Shown here piece after piece: positions 32,655 to 46,499 of a DNA stretch of 64,000 nucleotides (the first letter of the stretch is position 1; the number at the start of each line of letters is the position of its first letter). The notes below the pieces were generated by a model. The model ran no database searches and was not told where the DNA came from. It worked only from the letters and a program-made list of their open reading frames with translations. Made by a program: the position numbers and the translations under genes. The DNA is from Dimorphilus gyrociliatus (lineage: Eukaryota; Annelida; Polychaeta; Dinophilidae): assembly GCA_904063045.1 (NCBI GenBank), contig CAJFCJ010000019.1, positions 1,937,700 through 2,001,699 of the forward strand. The letters run 5' to 3'.

Positions 32655-35165
32655 TCAGCAATTTAATATCAAGTAGGACTAAGAGAATACAATAATGAAA
32701 AACTAGATTTTTTAAAACTTACCTCATATATTAATTTATATTGTTCTTTTGTTTGAACAGAGCCATTTCTATCATTTCTTATCGTTTGAACACGATTTAA
32801 AATGTCAATCCATTTCTCTTGATCATAATCGTTCATGCTTATTAATATAGCTATAACTGTTCCAGTTCTTCCTGTTCCCGTACTGCAATGTACGATTGGT
32901 CGACCCTGACTTAATTCTATATATGGTCGACAGAATTTAGTCAAGTTTAATATTTTGGTTGAAGAGTCTTTAGAGTCATTAATTTCAGACCAAGACTTAA
33001 GCCAAATATGGTGAACTTGTCTACTTAGGTCTTTCTTTTAGGATTTTTAGAGGAAAATAATAATTTTTATATTAGATTGATAAAATATAGAAAATCTAAT
33101 GAATATTCATACTTCTGTATATTTTAATAATAAAGTGGAATGTACCAAATCGTCATGCTCAGTTCGTTTTTGCAATAAGATCTCGTATTTTCCACAATAC
33201 ATCCATATATTCCCCCTCTCCGTATCAGGCCAATATTGCGTGCACTTTGGCTGGGAGATAGAAGAAAGAATTAGTTGGAAATTATTACCTATAGGCCTAA
33301 TTTTGGATAAAATTTCTCTCATTTGTTAATACTATATATAGTATATAGAAGTATTATTGTTGGTGTGCGTATGTGCACGCTGTTTGTTTCTATACCATAG
33401 GTATCGAATGAAGTATAAACCTGGTTATTTTCTATTATATTAACAAGCATGATGATAATTTGTGATTGCTGCTCCCAAACCATTTTCCAAAAGTCTTCTT
33501 GAGTATTCTCTAATGGAGCTTGAGTTGCTATAAATCCTTTGGTCTGACCCTTTTTTATCATTATTTAATTATATAAATTGAATAAAATCCTATGCAAATT
33601 TTATTCAAATTTTACTTACGTCAACTGGTTGTATGTAATTGGCATTTATATATTGGCCATCTTCCAAAGTAACTCTAGTTCTTGGTTCTGTATATTTCAT
33701 ATAAGATTATTCGTTATTAGTATTATTATAACTAAGAATTATACTATGAAACATAGGTCTAATTAGGGAAGATAACTAGATATCGATTCAAAAACTTAGA
33801 GAGAGAGAGAGAAATAGTGAGTAGAGAAAGAAAAAAGAGAGAAAAGAAAGTAGTAAGAATCGACTATCTATTTATCTTTGCTCTACACAATTAAAATATT
33901 TCTATACACCCGGAATAACGTTGGAGAAGCGATTCTTTCCGGTAGCGTCCTTTGGCAAGACGTCACCAGTATGCTTATGAATTGGTATTGTATCAAATTC
34001 CCTATTCAACTCTTGGCAATTTTCACAAGCTTTTTCTAATTCAGCCCATTTAAGGCGTCTAGTCAATACGACGTCACTCTAAATGAAAGAAAAAAAACTT
34101 TACTCTATCATTTTTTTCTCATTCTCCTATAAAAAAGAAAATAATTTCCTTTTCCTACTTGAAATTTTAAGGCGTCATTCTCATACGAATATTTGTTTCG
34201 GATAATTCGACTACTGTGGCGACTTCTAGATGAAATCCTTTGACTCGAGAATCGAATACTTGCCGAACGTTTCATTTCCTTAACTTTCCAATAAAAAATT
34301 AAAGAACGCTTTAAAGAAACAATACATAGATGTATATATATATATTACGAAATAGTTGAAAATGATGGATTTATATTAAACCTTACTATTTTAATAACAA
34401 GGAAAAAGAGAACGATTCCACCCCCCAACACGCTGATAACAGAAGCAATAATAACGCCAATGTTCGATTTCTCTTCCTTATCTTCGTTTAAGGCAGGAGT
34501 TGCATGATTATTATTATTATCAACATTTACAGTATTCACTATAGGTCGAAAACTGACGTGACGTCTAGTTGAAGGATTAAATAATCTGGGGCTAGTAAAG
34601 CGAATTGATAGTAATTTCATTGTCAGTCCTTTATTTCCTTTTGAATAGGTTTTATTAAGGTTTAGACCAGCTGATATATTTTGTCTATTTGAAAGAAATA
34701 TTAACTAAAAGGCTACTAGCAAGAATATTTAGAGGAAAAACCTATGAGGAATTTCTGTAGTATTACTGTTCCCTATAGTCCAATTCCAAGGGTTATCGCT
34801 TATGTTCGCTCTACCTGAAATACTGCTCGAATATTTATTTATAAATAAACAAATATTAAGTAAAAATAACAACAAATGTTTGTAGTATAGGTAAAACATT
34901 AAATAAACAAACCTATGACCTCCCGCAAACTTATTTGAGATATTCTTTTTACTTTCATTAGCAGCATCTTTTTTATGAACAGCTTGGTTCTTTTTTTCAT
35001 AATTCGTCAATGTACCATTACTATTTGTATATTGATATCCACAACTAATTAAAGAGATATTCCAACTATCTAAATATTTATGTATCCTGATTATTTATTA
35101 ATAAACAAAAATCAAAGTATAAACATACTGATTAACAATAAGTAAAAAGTCAGCCTTAACTCCAT
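32655..35165 (-). CDS. Receptor-type protein tyrosine phosphatase, single catalytic domain
   Basis: Eleven exons in phase: 35165-35129, 35069-34913, 34822-34742, 34684-34387, 34278-34159, 34078-33910, 33687-33620, 33549-33421, 33250-33113, 33034-32723, 32678-32655; 510 residues. There is a signal-like N-terminus, a short extracellular part (about 150 residues, no Ig or FN3 repeats seen) and a membrane segment near residues 166-190. The cytoplasmic PTP domain has [42 protein letters not shown] and the signature [11 protein letters not shown] with Cys449 and Arg455. The WPD loop reads Trp-Ser-Glu (414-416), replacing the catalytic aspartate. The P-loop keeps Cys and Arg, so substrate binding may persist with weak catalysis. 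Some donors (GTTTTT, GTTTGT) are weak, so the extracellular exons are less certain. Confidence 0.88.
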
Positions 35166-36702
35166 AGTATTTTCAACAAAATAGAAAAAATAAATACAAG
35201 TATCTCCTTACTTCAATTAATTAGGTAGGCAAACAAAAAAGTGGGAGGATTTATATCGAAATAGAGAGAGATAGAGAGAGAAAGAGAGAGAGAGACAAAC
35301 AGACAGACAGATAGAGAAATATGGTTTATTCAAATATACGATGGTGAATAAGGAAAAATTCACTCTGCAACAATTGAGGCCTATATAGCATATGTTTATA
35401 AATCTATAAATCTATTTCTAAAATAACTTAAAAAAAAGAGATGGTTTTTTTCTTGTTTAAAATAATAAAGAAATAGAAATTTATTGAAAAAATTGTTTTT
35501 TTTAAAAAAAATGGAAATAACATAAAAAAAGAAAAAAAAAAGCCAATTAAAATAATCGAAAAAAGCGAGACGAAGCTCATTGGATTTTAGCCAATTTAAT
35601 ATTATAGAAAGTGCATTCGTTGAATATTAAAGTAGCACTTTTTACTATTCGAAGAAAGTCCCTTGAGATTTTTACAGTAGTTTGTTATCATCTAATCAAA
35701 TAAGATGAATTATTCATCGTAAAATCTGAATATTATTAATAAATATTGCGTAATAGTATTTATAATCTTTTATTGAAATATTTAAAGATAGTCTTTTATG
35801 TTCTTCTTTTATTAAATGCACACTTTCTATTTGTTTCAAGTCCCTACTTCCCTGAATACTTTGATGTGATTATATATGAAGTAGGGATTTAAGAAGAATT
35901 GTTATTCAGCAGACAATTAAAAGCTCAAACAGATGTCGTTAGTGATGCTTGTAATAGATCCTATTAGGCTCTTTCAATGTCTTTGTTATTCAAGTCAACA
36001 GGTATAGTAAAGTAATTGAAGGAAACAAAAAGAAAATAGATGAGAAGGATCATAGGAATGAATATAAATAAAGAGAGAATGAAAGGAGGAAAGAAAGAAA
36101 GGAGAAAGAAAGAGAGTGGATGAAACATATAGTCATTGAGAAAAAAGAGGAAAGACTGTATAGAGGAAAAGGTAGAACAAGGAATTTGTTCTCTTTGAAA
36201 TGGAATGGAAACGTGGATAAACAATGGAATTGAATTTTATATTCTCTCCAAAGGCACATTTTTCTCTGTAGGAAAGAAAAAGAAACGAATAGGCTTTCAG
36301 TACATTATTCCGTAAACGTTCGTCCGGTTCGATTCATCCGAGATCTTTCTAAGCGTCTAGGCCCATTAGCCAGCGTCCGGTCGCCGGGGACATGGAAAAA
36401 ATAATGAACATTTTGCTCCCGCCCTACCGCATTTGTGTATGTAACCTTTGGCTAAGAAAAATTCTAGAAGGCTCATCGTTTCAATTGCTTAAGGGTTAGA
36501 ACTTGAGTCAGCCGAAGTGTAAAATAGGAAAAAACGACTTAAAGGTCGTCACTCAATAGGCCTACTTAATTAATTAGCGCCAACGCACTTATAAGTTTTA
36601 CGCGAGGACGGTAAAAGGTGTTTCAATTATACGGTTTAAATATAGCGCCATCTAGACGGAACAGCATCATCAGACTGCAACGATATGTTTGCGGAATAAA
36701 TA
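35166..36702. other. Divergent intergenic region, 1.5 kb
   Basis: Separates the receptor phosphatase start from the acidic-tail gene start. It contains GA-rich microsatellite sequence (about 35265-35312 and 36060-36120) and, at 36645, GCGCCATCTAGAC, a copy of the recurrent motif, 58 bp upstream of the next start codon. No coding exon is seen. Confidence 0.45.
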
Positions 36703-38462
36703 ATGACTCGCCTCCCGCCTTCTTCCATACATTTTATGGATGCTAGTAAAGAACCTGGACTGCTCTCACCATGTACAAGATGCGACGTTATCGAAGCCTT
36801 CTCAAGGAAAAGTGACCACTTAAAAGTACAAGTTGTTGAAAAGGATGGCTTACTATATACTTTAAATAATTCAACACTAGACCTTTGCCGGAATCTTGAG
36901 GAACGGGGATATTTGGCCAAGGTTAAAGTTGACATAATACGCTGCTCTAACGTTCCAACACCATTGCTAAACTTGATGAATCCTCCAAAAGAATCGGCAC
37001 CGAAATGTAAGTTTTAGTCACGAACCTAATTTACATATGTAATCGCGTTTAGCCTTTAATAGAACCGCTCCGTCACGGTAGCAAATGGAAAAAAACCGTC
37101 TCTTTTCGACGGCCAGAATCACGTTAACGCCTGCCAAAAGCCGCATTGTATAGAAGCAGTTGGTAGAAAATAAAAAAAGGGATATTTTTTTGCGGAGTAT
37201 TGCTGTACTTTTACAGTAGACTGTAGAAAAAAAACGTTATTACAAACACGTTTGCCTTAATTTATTTCCCCTTATCATTCCACCAATTTTCACACTTGTT
37301 TTCACTTCCTTAGAGGTTATCTGTAATTCATTTAAAAGGTAATAAATTCTAGTTTTAATTGAAAATTTGTTGGCCCAAAAGCTGGAGGTTAAAATATTAA
37401 AACGTAAAAACAAAAGAGAAAACGCCAAAATGCTTATTGATAAAGAAATAGAAATGAAAAGCGAAGCATAATATCATTCCTTCTCAGGATAAAAACGGCA
37501 ATGTTTATACGGAACGATTGAGCTCGATTGTTGATAAATAATTATACGATTATTCGATGAGAAATCGATGGAAACGCTTTTTTTCGCGTCTCTAATCAAT
37601 ACTTTCTGCCGTTTTCTACCGAAAGACCGTTTCTATAGATACACGTGTTTTTTTCGTACGTACGTTTAAGATCATCTTTAAGGCCTATAAGCTAAAAATA
37701 TGTCCATTACTATGTAATTTCATGTTATTCTTTCATGTTAATGTTCATTAAACATTTATATATAAAAAAAATACTAGGACTATTTATGCAAAGAGATTAA
37801 CACCATGAAATGGCTAGAAAGGAACGTATTTTCTCTTTTTCCTGACAGTCAAGTTCGTCACTGTTATAAATAGATTGGTATACCGAAAAATATTTCATAC
37901 AATATACATTGTATACATTTTGTCGTCAGTATAGTATAAAGGCTTTGTGATATTCTTTCTCTCTATCTCTCTATGTATTCTTACAGTAAAGCAGTGCGTG
38001 AACGTCACTTCTAAAGGATATCAAAGATTGCCGAAGGACGAAATCGAATTGGAAGAGAATGAGAATGAGGCAGATGACGAATTTAGTAATTACGACGATG
38101 AAGACGAAGACGACAATGATGATGATGACGGTGACGAAGATGACGAAGAGGATGACGACGACACCGATGACGATGATGGTAATGAAGAAGAGGATTACAT
38201 TTTTGACGATGAAGATGAGGAGGCGGAGATATATGAAGACGAATACGAAGATGGTGAAATAGAAGACGGCGAAAGTAGAGATGTGGACAAAGATGATATG
38301 TCAGATTCTCAGGCCACTTATTCAGGTAAACAGTAATAAAATGTATAATAAAAAAAATACCATAAAGTTAAAATATTTCTTATAGAATTTGATTCAACTG
38401 ACTGCGAAGAGAGGGCGTCTAGTGAAGAGGAGAGAGGAAATGAAACTGATTCTCTGCTGTGA
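36703..38462 (+). CDS. Uncharacterised protein, possible ParB/sulfiredoxin-like N-terminus and highly acidic tail
   Basis: Three exons: 36703-37006, 37987-38325, 38386-38462; 239 residues, with a 980-bp first intron that is long for this region. The N-terminal ~100 residues read RLPPSSIHFMDA, then a VQVVEKDGLLYTLNNSTLDL segment followed by CRNLEERGYLAKVKVDII. The layout of a leading Ser-Ile-x-Phe strand, a Val-Val-x-x-Asp-Gly strand with Leu-Asn-Asn, and a closing hydrophobic strand resembles ParB/sulfiredoxin-like folds. This is inference from pattern only. Residues about 115-230 are mostly Asp and Glu, with runs such as EDDNDDDDGDEDDEEDDDDT. Such tails occur in nuclear chaperones and nucleolar proteins, so a nuclear location is possible. 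I do not recognise a named family. Confidence 0.7.
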
Positions 38463-38696
38463 TTTTTCCATTCCCTAATTGCATACGTCTTCCTATTCAT
38501 TTCCTCCTCGATGAAAAGAGACTTACTAGCTTCTACACGGAGAGAGGACTTTTTTGTTGAATTCCCTCTATATATGTACAGTATAATGATATAAATAAAT
38601 AAATCTATACGATTATCAATTGAAGAAGGCAACTATACAAAAAATGAAGAGAGTACAACACCTCTATAGTTGTTAAATTGAGGAAAAATACCAATT

Positions 38697-38738
<42 letters not shown>

Positions 38739-38739
38739 A
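38697..38739. repeat. Compound TA/GA microsatellite
   Basis: A TA run changes directly into a GA run at about 38720. Confidence 0.8.
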
Positions 38740-39483
38740 AGAAATATGATAAATACTCAGAAGAGTATGTTATCAAAACTCACCATAGGATGAGAACGTA
38801 TGATCCTGTCTTCCCTTTTCCCTCCCCCCATATCCTTCTGATATATAAAGTAAGCAAAAAAAAATACGAGAAAAAAAGCTAAGGCGATTATAGAATAATG
38901 ATAAACAGATTGGTTGGAAAAGAGAGATGAAAATCAATAATAAAACCTTTTAATAACATTTTCGCATTTGTTACCGTCTTTTGTAAATAAACACTTAAAT
39001 AAACCTTGTCAAGTTTTCCCTATAGATTTTCACTGATTGTCGTAAAAGATTTCAATTACTAATTAATAATCGAAAGTTTTATTAAGGACAAAAGTAAAAA
39101 AAAATGTATATAAAGTGAAAAGGAAAGAGAGAGAGAGAGAGGGCGAGAGAGAAGAATTGTGGGAGGGAGGTAAAGAGAAAGAGAGAAAAAAGAAAAATAA
39201 AAAAATATCTACAATTTATACGAGTTTTAACAGAATATGCAATAATGACGATTATAATAACAGTTATGGTTATAATAAGAGACGCAATCGAAAGTGACGT
39301 CATTCTAACCACAGGCAAATCAGCTTATGATTACAAGGACAAACAAAAAAAACTATTGTGAAAGGGTTGAAACAAGAGGGAATTATTTTAGACATTGAAT
39401 TAAATTGGATAACTATTAAATACCAAAATTTTATTACGTCATATTCACCATTAGCAATAGCTTAGAAATTACTTTTGTAGGTT

Positions 39484-39485
<2 letters not shown>

Positions 39486-39516
<31 letters not shown>
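39486..39516. repeat. TC microsatellite
   Basis: About fifteen TC units without interruption. Confidence 0.8.
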
Positions 39517-39520
<4 letters not shown>

Positions 39521-41284
39521 TCCCCTCTTTACATCCATCTATATACATATACACACACACACCTATAGATATATCTATTAATATATATATATATATATAC
39601 ATGTTACTTTTGTAATTTTTCTTTGTTTCATTAATAATTCAATTGTAAATAAAATCCAAACAAAAAATGAGAAAAGGAAGGATAACCTAGAGAGACGAAT
39701 TAATGTAATACAAATCGTTACTTTTCTTTCCTACAAGATTAAGACTTTTACAATTTATTGTTTCATCTTTCAATATTTGCAATTAAACTTTTTTTCATTC
39801 GTTATCAATTAGCCTAAGTAACATTTTATGATTGAAAAGGTAATGTATAATAATAATAATAGCTATTGTTTTCCAGGAAGACGGCTAATACAAAGAAAAA
39901 ACTGGTACTTAAATTTTTTGAATATTAATAAAATTATAGAGCTTAGTTTTATAATATTCCTATAAATAGCAACTTTTACTATTATGATTACATTCATAAC
40001 CAAAGACAACGTAATCAACAGAGTTAAGGCTATCATCAGACGACACGCCATCTATTTCTTAAAGTATAAACTAAAAAAAAAAAGAATTCCTTCTTTCCCC
40101 ATTGACTTCTTTCATTCTATATAGTTTGTAAAGTAACTAAAAAAAACTGTTTATTATTAGTATTAAATGGTATGGAAATATTTATAATAACATAAATCCC
40201 ATTTTTAGATTTTTAGCGTGTATTCGCTAAAACAGAATGAAGAATACACTAGATATTTTTAATTAAAATTAATCACATGAGAATGAATCAATATGTCTAT
40301 AAATAAACAGATATTATTTCTTTACTATACTATATATTTATACAAATTAAAAAGTAAAACAGGAAATAGATAGTTGTCTATTCCGCGCCCTTCTCTTCCT
40401 CATTTTCACCAATTCCCTTGTCTTTAATCTATGTATAGTATCTATTTTTTTTCAATTCCTTACTACTTCCTATCTCCCTTTCCCCCTTCCTCCTCTGCCA
40501 CTATAATTTCATGTTTTTTTTTAACCATTTTACAATCTATTTAATATTGCTATTATGTATAATAGGCTTAATATAGTAGTTGTTAATAAAAAAAAATGTG
40601 CCCAATGCCTAAAAAGGGTAATAACCTGAATACATGGCATGACTCTAAAACGTTCAATACATAGGGATATTGTGTACTGACATATATATATATTGTACAG
40701 ATATAGGCTGATTGACCTAGTCAATACTATACTATACACCTGGAGAGAATAAATTTTGTCCCATCTAGGTAGTTTGCTGTTGATTGCGTATAAAATATGG
40801 AATAAAATTTACATGTAATTTTTTTAACACTTTTTAAATATCCATCAGCAAATAACGATGCTCATTTTGTGGCTTTAAAGAGAGTCACATAGAGATAGAA
40901 ATAGAAAAACAGTGAGAGAGAGAGAAACAGAGACAGAGACTGATAAACGACGTAAAAATTATCTCCTATTCAGTTTTTTCTCCACATTTTTCCTTTCTGA
41001 TATTTGTCACTCCATCATTCTTCCTTCCTCTACGAAAACTATCTAATTCCTCCCAAGGTAATTTATATAAATTGTTGAATTAATAATTACAAATAATTGG
41101 ACAGGTAAAAAAAGGGGTAAAGAATGAAAAGAGTAGGAAATAAATTCCAAAAATACTAATTTATTAATCTCTTTTTATTAGGTTTATATTTTATAACAAT
41201 TGTTATTTTATTACTATATTTTCTTTTTAAAAAAAAACAGATTAATTAATAAATTAATAACTTAAGAGGAAGAACTAAAGGAGA

Positions 41285-44200
41285 ATGTCAAGCAATAAGG
41301 GAACTGGAGGAGGAATTGTTGGATATTTAAAAAGGAAAGTTTCCAGGGTTTCCGATAAGGTAGGCTACTTTAAGAACGAGACGAGATACTTGAATAAAGC
41401 GTTTTTTTTCTTCTTTTTACTTTTGATCATTATAATTATTCTTTATCTTTTAAAAATAGGAATCGGACAAGAATAAATTGGAGGAGAGCAGCGAGAAAGA
41501 TCCAAACGAAAGAGAGGAATGGGGGCATCCTGCCGAATTTATACTATCTTGTTTGGGGTATGCTGTCGGCTTGGGTAATATATGGAGATTTCCATATTTG
41601 TGTTACGAGAACGGAGGAGGAGCCTTCCTAATACCTTACTTTATAATGTTGACGTTTGTGGGTATTCCGGTATTTTTTATCGAATTATCCGTAGCCCAAT
41701 ACTCAGGAGTAGGAGCGATAGGAGTATGGGCGGCATCGCCCCTATTTCAAGGTAATAAATAGAAAAAAAAGGAAGGAGATTAAAAGAAATTAGTAGGGAA
41801 TAAAGTTTTAGCCAATTTATCATCTAATTTTCTAACCACTTATCATCATCAAAAGGTGTCGGTTTAGGTATGTTGATTATATCATTTATTGGATTAACCT
41901 ATTATAACGTCGTAATTACTTGGTCGCTGCATTATTTATTCGCAAGCTTCAATTCGAAATTACCTTGGGATGGTTGCCAAAACGATTTTAACACGAACAG
42001 TAAGGGAATTATTTATCATTTTATTAGTTAAAGTTAATTTAAAAATCTATCATATATAACTCGTAATCTTTTTTGTAGATTGCTATTCAAAAAATGAAGC
42101 TAAAGATTGCGAAAATGATAAAGGATTATGGATAAATAGAACATGCTATAATAAAACTGTAATAAATTCTTACGACTATACCTGCTGGAGAAATTCTACA
42201 AATACTACCGGAACTTATACGTTTAATACAACATGTAATAGTTTACAAGAAACTTACGAAGATAATCTAAAGTTTATTACCTATCCAAGTAAAGAATATT
42301 GGAGGTAATTGATGATTTCCCTAAGTAAAATAATGCATGATAGGTGGCGCTTCAGGTATTAAAATAATTAAATGAGGCGTTGATTTGTTCTCTTGTCTTT
42401 ATTTAATAAATTAGCAGTTCCCATTTATAGAGTCTATTAAGGCTAAAAGTTATTTATTTTCTTCCCATCAGTATTAAATAGTTTCTCATGTTGTTTATAA
42501 TAGATAAGATAATGGTACTCTAACTCCTTACAGGAATAAAGTTTTACGTATATCCGATACAATGTCTGAAACTGGGAACGTCCAATGGGATTTATGTTTA
42601 GTTCTACTGCTTTCGTGGATTATTGTTTATTTGTGTGTAATAAGGGGAATTAAATCGTCAGGGAAGGTGGTGTATTTTACCGCTACATTTCCCTACGTTG
42701 TTTTGCTTATTCTCTTCTTTCGAGCCGTTACATTAGACGGTGCGGGTGACGGGATTAAGTATTACCTTTCACCACAATGGGAAAAGTTAGCAACACCTAA
42801 AGTAATATTAAGACATATTCAAAAAATCTGTATTTGTTTTATAATTGTACTATGTGTTGTTCATTAGGTTTGGGCGGACGCCGCTGGACAGATATTCTTT
42901 TCTTTAAGCGTTGGAATGGGAGGCCTAATGACTTACGCAAGCTATAATAAGTTTAATAATAATGTCTATAGGTAAGATAATTAATTTTCTTAGCTTTAAT
43001 TTCTCCTTTTGATTATATACAGTATATAGTACTTTCTATATATATATATAAAGTACAGTATATACAATCGTTTCATCCTTTCATCTATACCGCAAATACA
43101 TATATAAAAACACTCAATCTCTTCCTTTTTTTCTTCTCTTCTCGCCGATCTATCTTCTAAACAAATAATAGAGACGCCTTATTCGTATCCATTGCGAATT
43201 GTGCAACTAGTTTTTTTGCTGGATTTGTCGTCTTCCCAAGTCTTGGTTTCATAGCTCGGGAATTAAATACAACTGTTGAAAAAGTTGCTGACGATTCCGG
43301 TTCCGGTTTAGCTTTCGTTGTTTATCCAGAAATTCTAACACGATTACCAATTCCACAATTTTGGGGTATACTCTTCTTTGCCATGCTATTGACGCTCGGT
43401 CTTGACAGTCAGGTAAGGTAATTTAAGGAAAACGAAAGCATATAGACTCTCCGTAATTTCTTATCGTTCTTAATACCTTTTCTTTTCTTTTTTTTATAAT
43501 ATAAACTGTCAACAGTTTGCGGGACTAGAAGCCGTTATGACAGCAATTGTAGATGTATTACCAAGACTCAGGAAATTTAAATATATAGTTGCTGGAATTT
43601 TATCGATAGTAGTTTTCTTTATAAGTTTGCCGATGACGACAAACGTAAGTTGTTTGTTTTGTGTTGTTGTTGTTGTTTTTCTTCTAACGTAAATCAATTA
43701 AAAAGTAATTTTTAATAAGCTTATTGGCTGTTTGATAAAAAAGAAAAGCAAGAGAATTAATAATGTAATTTGCTTTTATTATCTAGGCGGGATTCTATTG
43801 GGAAGAATTAGTAAGTTATTATGGTGCCGGATGGTCATTAATATTAATTGGTTTGTGTGAAGTTATGATATTTGGTTGGATCTACGGCGCTAAAAGACTA
43901 ATTGGAGATATTGAGGAGATGTTGGGAACGAGGATGCGAAATCCTTATTGGTGGATTTGTTGGTATGCCATTACTCCACTTCTACTACTGGTAAAGACTT
44001 CCCATTAATAATCTTTTTATTCGCTTGTTTACTCCTTTAATAATCTTTTTATCAGGCAATCTTAATAGTCAATTGTATACAATTTGAACCACTGGAGGTC
44101 GGAGATTATAAACTACCCGATTGGGCGCAAGGCTTGGGTTGGTGTATGGCAATTGTATCCGTCTTAGTCATACCGATTGTGGCAGTTTCGACATTATTTT

Positions 44201-44442
44201 TTACGTATTATTTTAAAGATCCAAAATTTCAAGATTTAACATTTATAGGAAGAGTTATAAAATTAACAAAACCCTCTGAAGATTGGAAAACGTCCATTGA
44301 ACGATATAAAAGATCAAAGAGTGTAACTACTATAGATGAATATAAACTTGAGGAAAAACAAGAAAATCGGAGAGAAATAAGCGTAGATAAATCAAAAGAT
44401 GGTGGTATAGGAAATCCAGCTTTTATCGGATCACAAATCTAA
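41285..44442 (+). CDS. SLC6 sodium/chloride-dependent transporter (glycine-transporter-like)
   Basis: Ten exons in phase: 41285-41359, 41460-41751, 41856-41999, 42079-42304, 42534-42801, 42868-42971, 43172-43412, 43516-43644, 43787-43990, 44056-44442; 689 residues. TM1 carries the unwound sodium site ([20 protein letters not shown]). Extracellular loop 2 is long, with two cysteines and several N-glycosylation sequons. TM6 reads [20 protein letters not shown], followed by [12 protein letters not shown] as in glycine transporters, and TM8 has [16 protein letters not shown]1 lacks the aspartate typical of monoamine transporters, so an amino-acid substrate is favoured. The protein would move its substrate across the plasma membrane with Na+ and Cl-. 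Exact substrate cannot be assigned; glycine is a guess from TM6 and TM8 similarity. Loop 2 is encoded by a separate exon. Confidence 0.92.
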
Positions 44443-45172
44443 TCTTTCCACCCTTTTTTTTTTTAAAAAAATAAACTTTCCTTTACTTTTTTTTTAATTT
44501 TCTCTATACCTTACTAAAATCTTCAATTCATTTTGCAGTATACCAGTATATACAGTATATATTATATACAGATTTATAACATATAAATTTATATAAATAT
44601 CGTAGAAATAGATAACTTAGCTCTTCTTATATAAAGATAAAGTATAGTATATAGCACTATAATTTTTTTCTCTTTCTCTCTTTTTCTCTTTCGTTCGCTT
44701 TCTTACTCTTATGCAAATCTATTCTATCCCTCTGTTCTCTTTCTGATTTCTTTCATTCCTTAGTAATTTTCTATGCATGTATATTTTGTGAAAATAAAAA
44801 GAAATAGAAAAAAAAACAATACCGGAAGCAGTTAAAAAAGAAAATGCTTACAGATTTGATGTTTGTTTATTTTTTTTTTTCAAAAGTTTCCGTTTCACTT
44901 TGTCGGTGGCGACACCAAGTTGGAAAATATAACGAAAAAGAAAGTATCTTTTAAAGCGTAGTTCTGTGAATAGCTGTAAAGAGAAAAAAGTTTTTTTATA
45001 TGTAAAAAAAAGGAAATAGAATAATTAAACTATTCCTTTTTAATATTTGATAAAAGAATAATAACAATGAAAAGTTAGATTATAAATTATAAATAGGGTG
45101 TGGGTGGAGAGAGGGATGGACAAGATTGGAAGGATAAAAAAGAAACGGATACAAAAAGATGGAGATGTTAGA

Positions 45173-45240
45173 GTGGGAGGGGGGAGGGGGGAGGGGAGGG
45201 AATGAAAGAGGGCGGGAAGGGAGGGATTGAGAGTAGAAAT
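45173..45240 (+). other. G-rich tract, G-quadruplex candidate
   Basis: Repeated runs of three to six G separated by single A residues (GTGGGAGG at the left, then several GGGGAGG units, then GGGCGGGAAGGGAGGG). More than four G-runs occur on one strand within about 60 bp, the usual condition for a G-quadruplex. Confidence 0.45.
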
Positions 45241-46499
45241 CTCTAAAAGGGAGGAATAATGAATAGAATGATTGAATAAAAAGTAGAAGAAAAAAAGATC
45301 ATAAAATCCGTACTGTTAGTCTTTCTTGCTATATTTACCTTTTTGAAAATCCCAGACGAATCTCTCGAGCAGGTATAAAATCAATATTCCTTTTCCCACT
45401 CCGTAAAAAAAAGATTAAAGGAATTTCATTTAATACGCATTATACTGTGGGCGAATCGAAGCGATAACGACAGCTTTGTAGTAGATATTACCTCTACTAC
45501 AGCTCTACTATTTTGTACCCAACTAAATAGACAAGTTAGAAGATTGACACCTTCCTTATCTAAGGTCTTTCCTTCCACCAGAAATTGAAAATTACAAGGA
45601 TAAACTCTCTTCTGCCCTTTTACCGACAAACTTCTTGTAAACTATTGTTATTTCCTAACGGGAAATTATCTCATATTTTCAAAAAATGTCAATTACTTCT
45701 TTAGGCAATATTTAACCAAGGTAATTTTCACACGTGGAATTGGAATCTTTCGGCCATGAGAGATTACGAAATAAATGAAAATCTAAACGGACTAAAGCTG
45801 TTTTCTGTTTGGAAAGAGAAGAGGGAAGTGGAAAGAGAAGAAGGGTGGGGCGAAGAGCGAAGAGAAGAAAAGATGGGGCAAAAAGTACCGGATTAAACGA
45901 AATGTTTTATCAAGATTATTCCTCTTATATGTTTCCTATTTTGATTTGTTTTTCTTACCCAAGATATCATAGTCTTTGTGAGCTAGATGGCGTTACAAAC
46001 GTCACGCCAAATGTATAAAATACCAATATTTACATAGACAAACAGTTCGTTCGAAAATTAACTGCAGCTGGCAATATAGGTGATTAAATCACGGAAATAA
46101 ATAACTCGCCTTCTACCCCCGTAACATGGCTTTAATTATCCATAATTAAATAGGATAAAGAACTCACTTAAACCAGCACCTGTATTTACAGTAGCCTCTA
46201 CCGCTGATCCAATAGACGCCGACGAAAATTGAATTAATCCTAAGACGGAACTCTCCTCCCTTTGCAAATCTATGCGCCCATATGCCGACAATCGATTGAA
46301 ACAATTTTTCTCCAGAACATAAAACAGAGCTATAGATAGGGGCAGAGAAAAGAAACAAAGCAAAAGATAGACTTAATGCACAAATTTTCGCGTATTATAC
46401 AAGTAAATAAAAGGAAGATGGATTGCATAAAAAGAATAATGAAAGATAGTGAATGAATGAACGAATGGGTTGTTGGTAATTCAGAGAAAGAATGTATTA

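Larger units (their letters stand above)
38463..41284. other. Gene-free region with microsatellites
   Basis: Holds a TA run and adjoining GA run (38697-38739), a GA-rich tract (39126-39190), a long TC run (39486-39516) and TA repeats near 39580-39598. One copy of the recurrent motif (ACGCCATCTATT) lies at 40045. No supported gene. Confidence 0.45.

Noticed and set aside
39863-40051. Minus-strand 62-codon frame with a hydrophobic segment
   Set aside because: No homology and no neighbouring exon. Its start codon lies inside a copy of the recurrent TAGATGGCG motif, which explains the good-looking ATG context.
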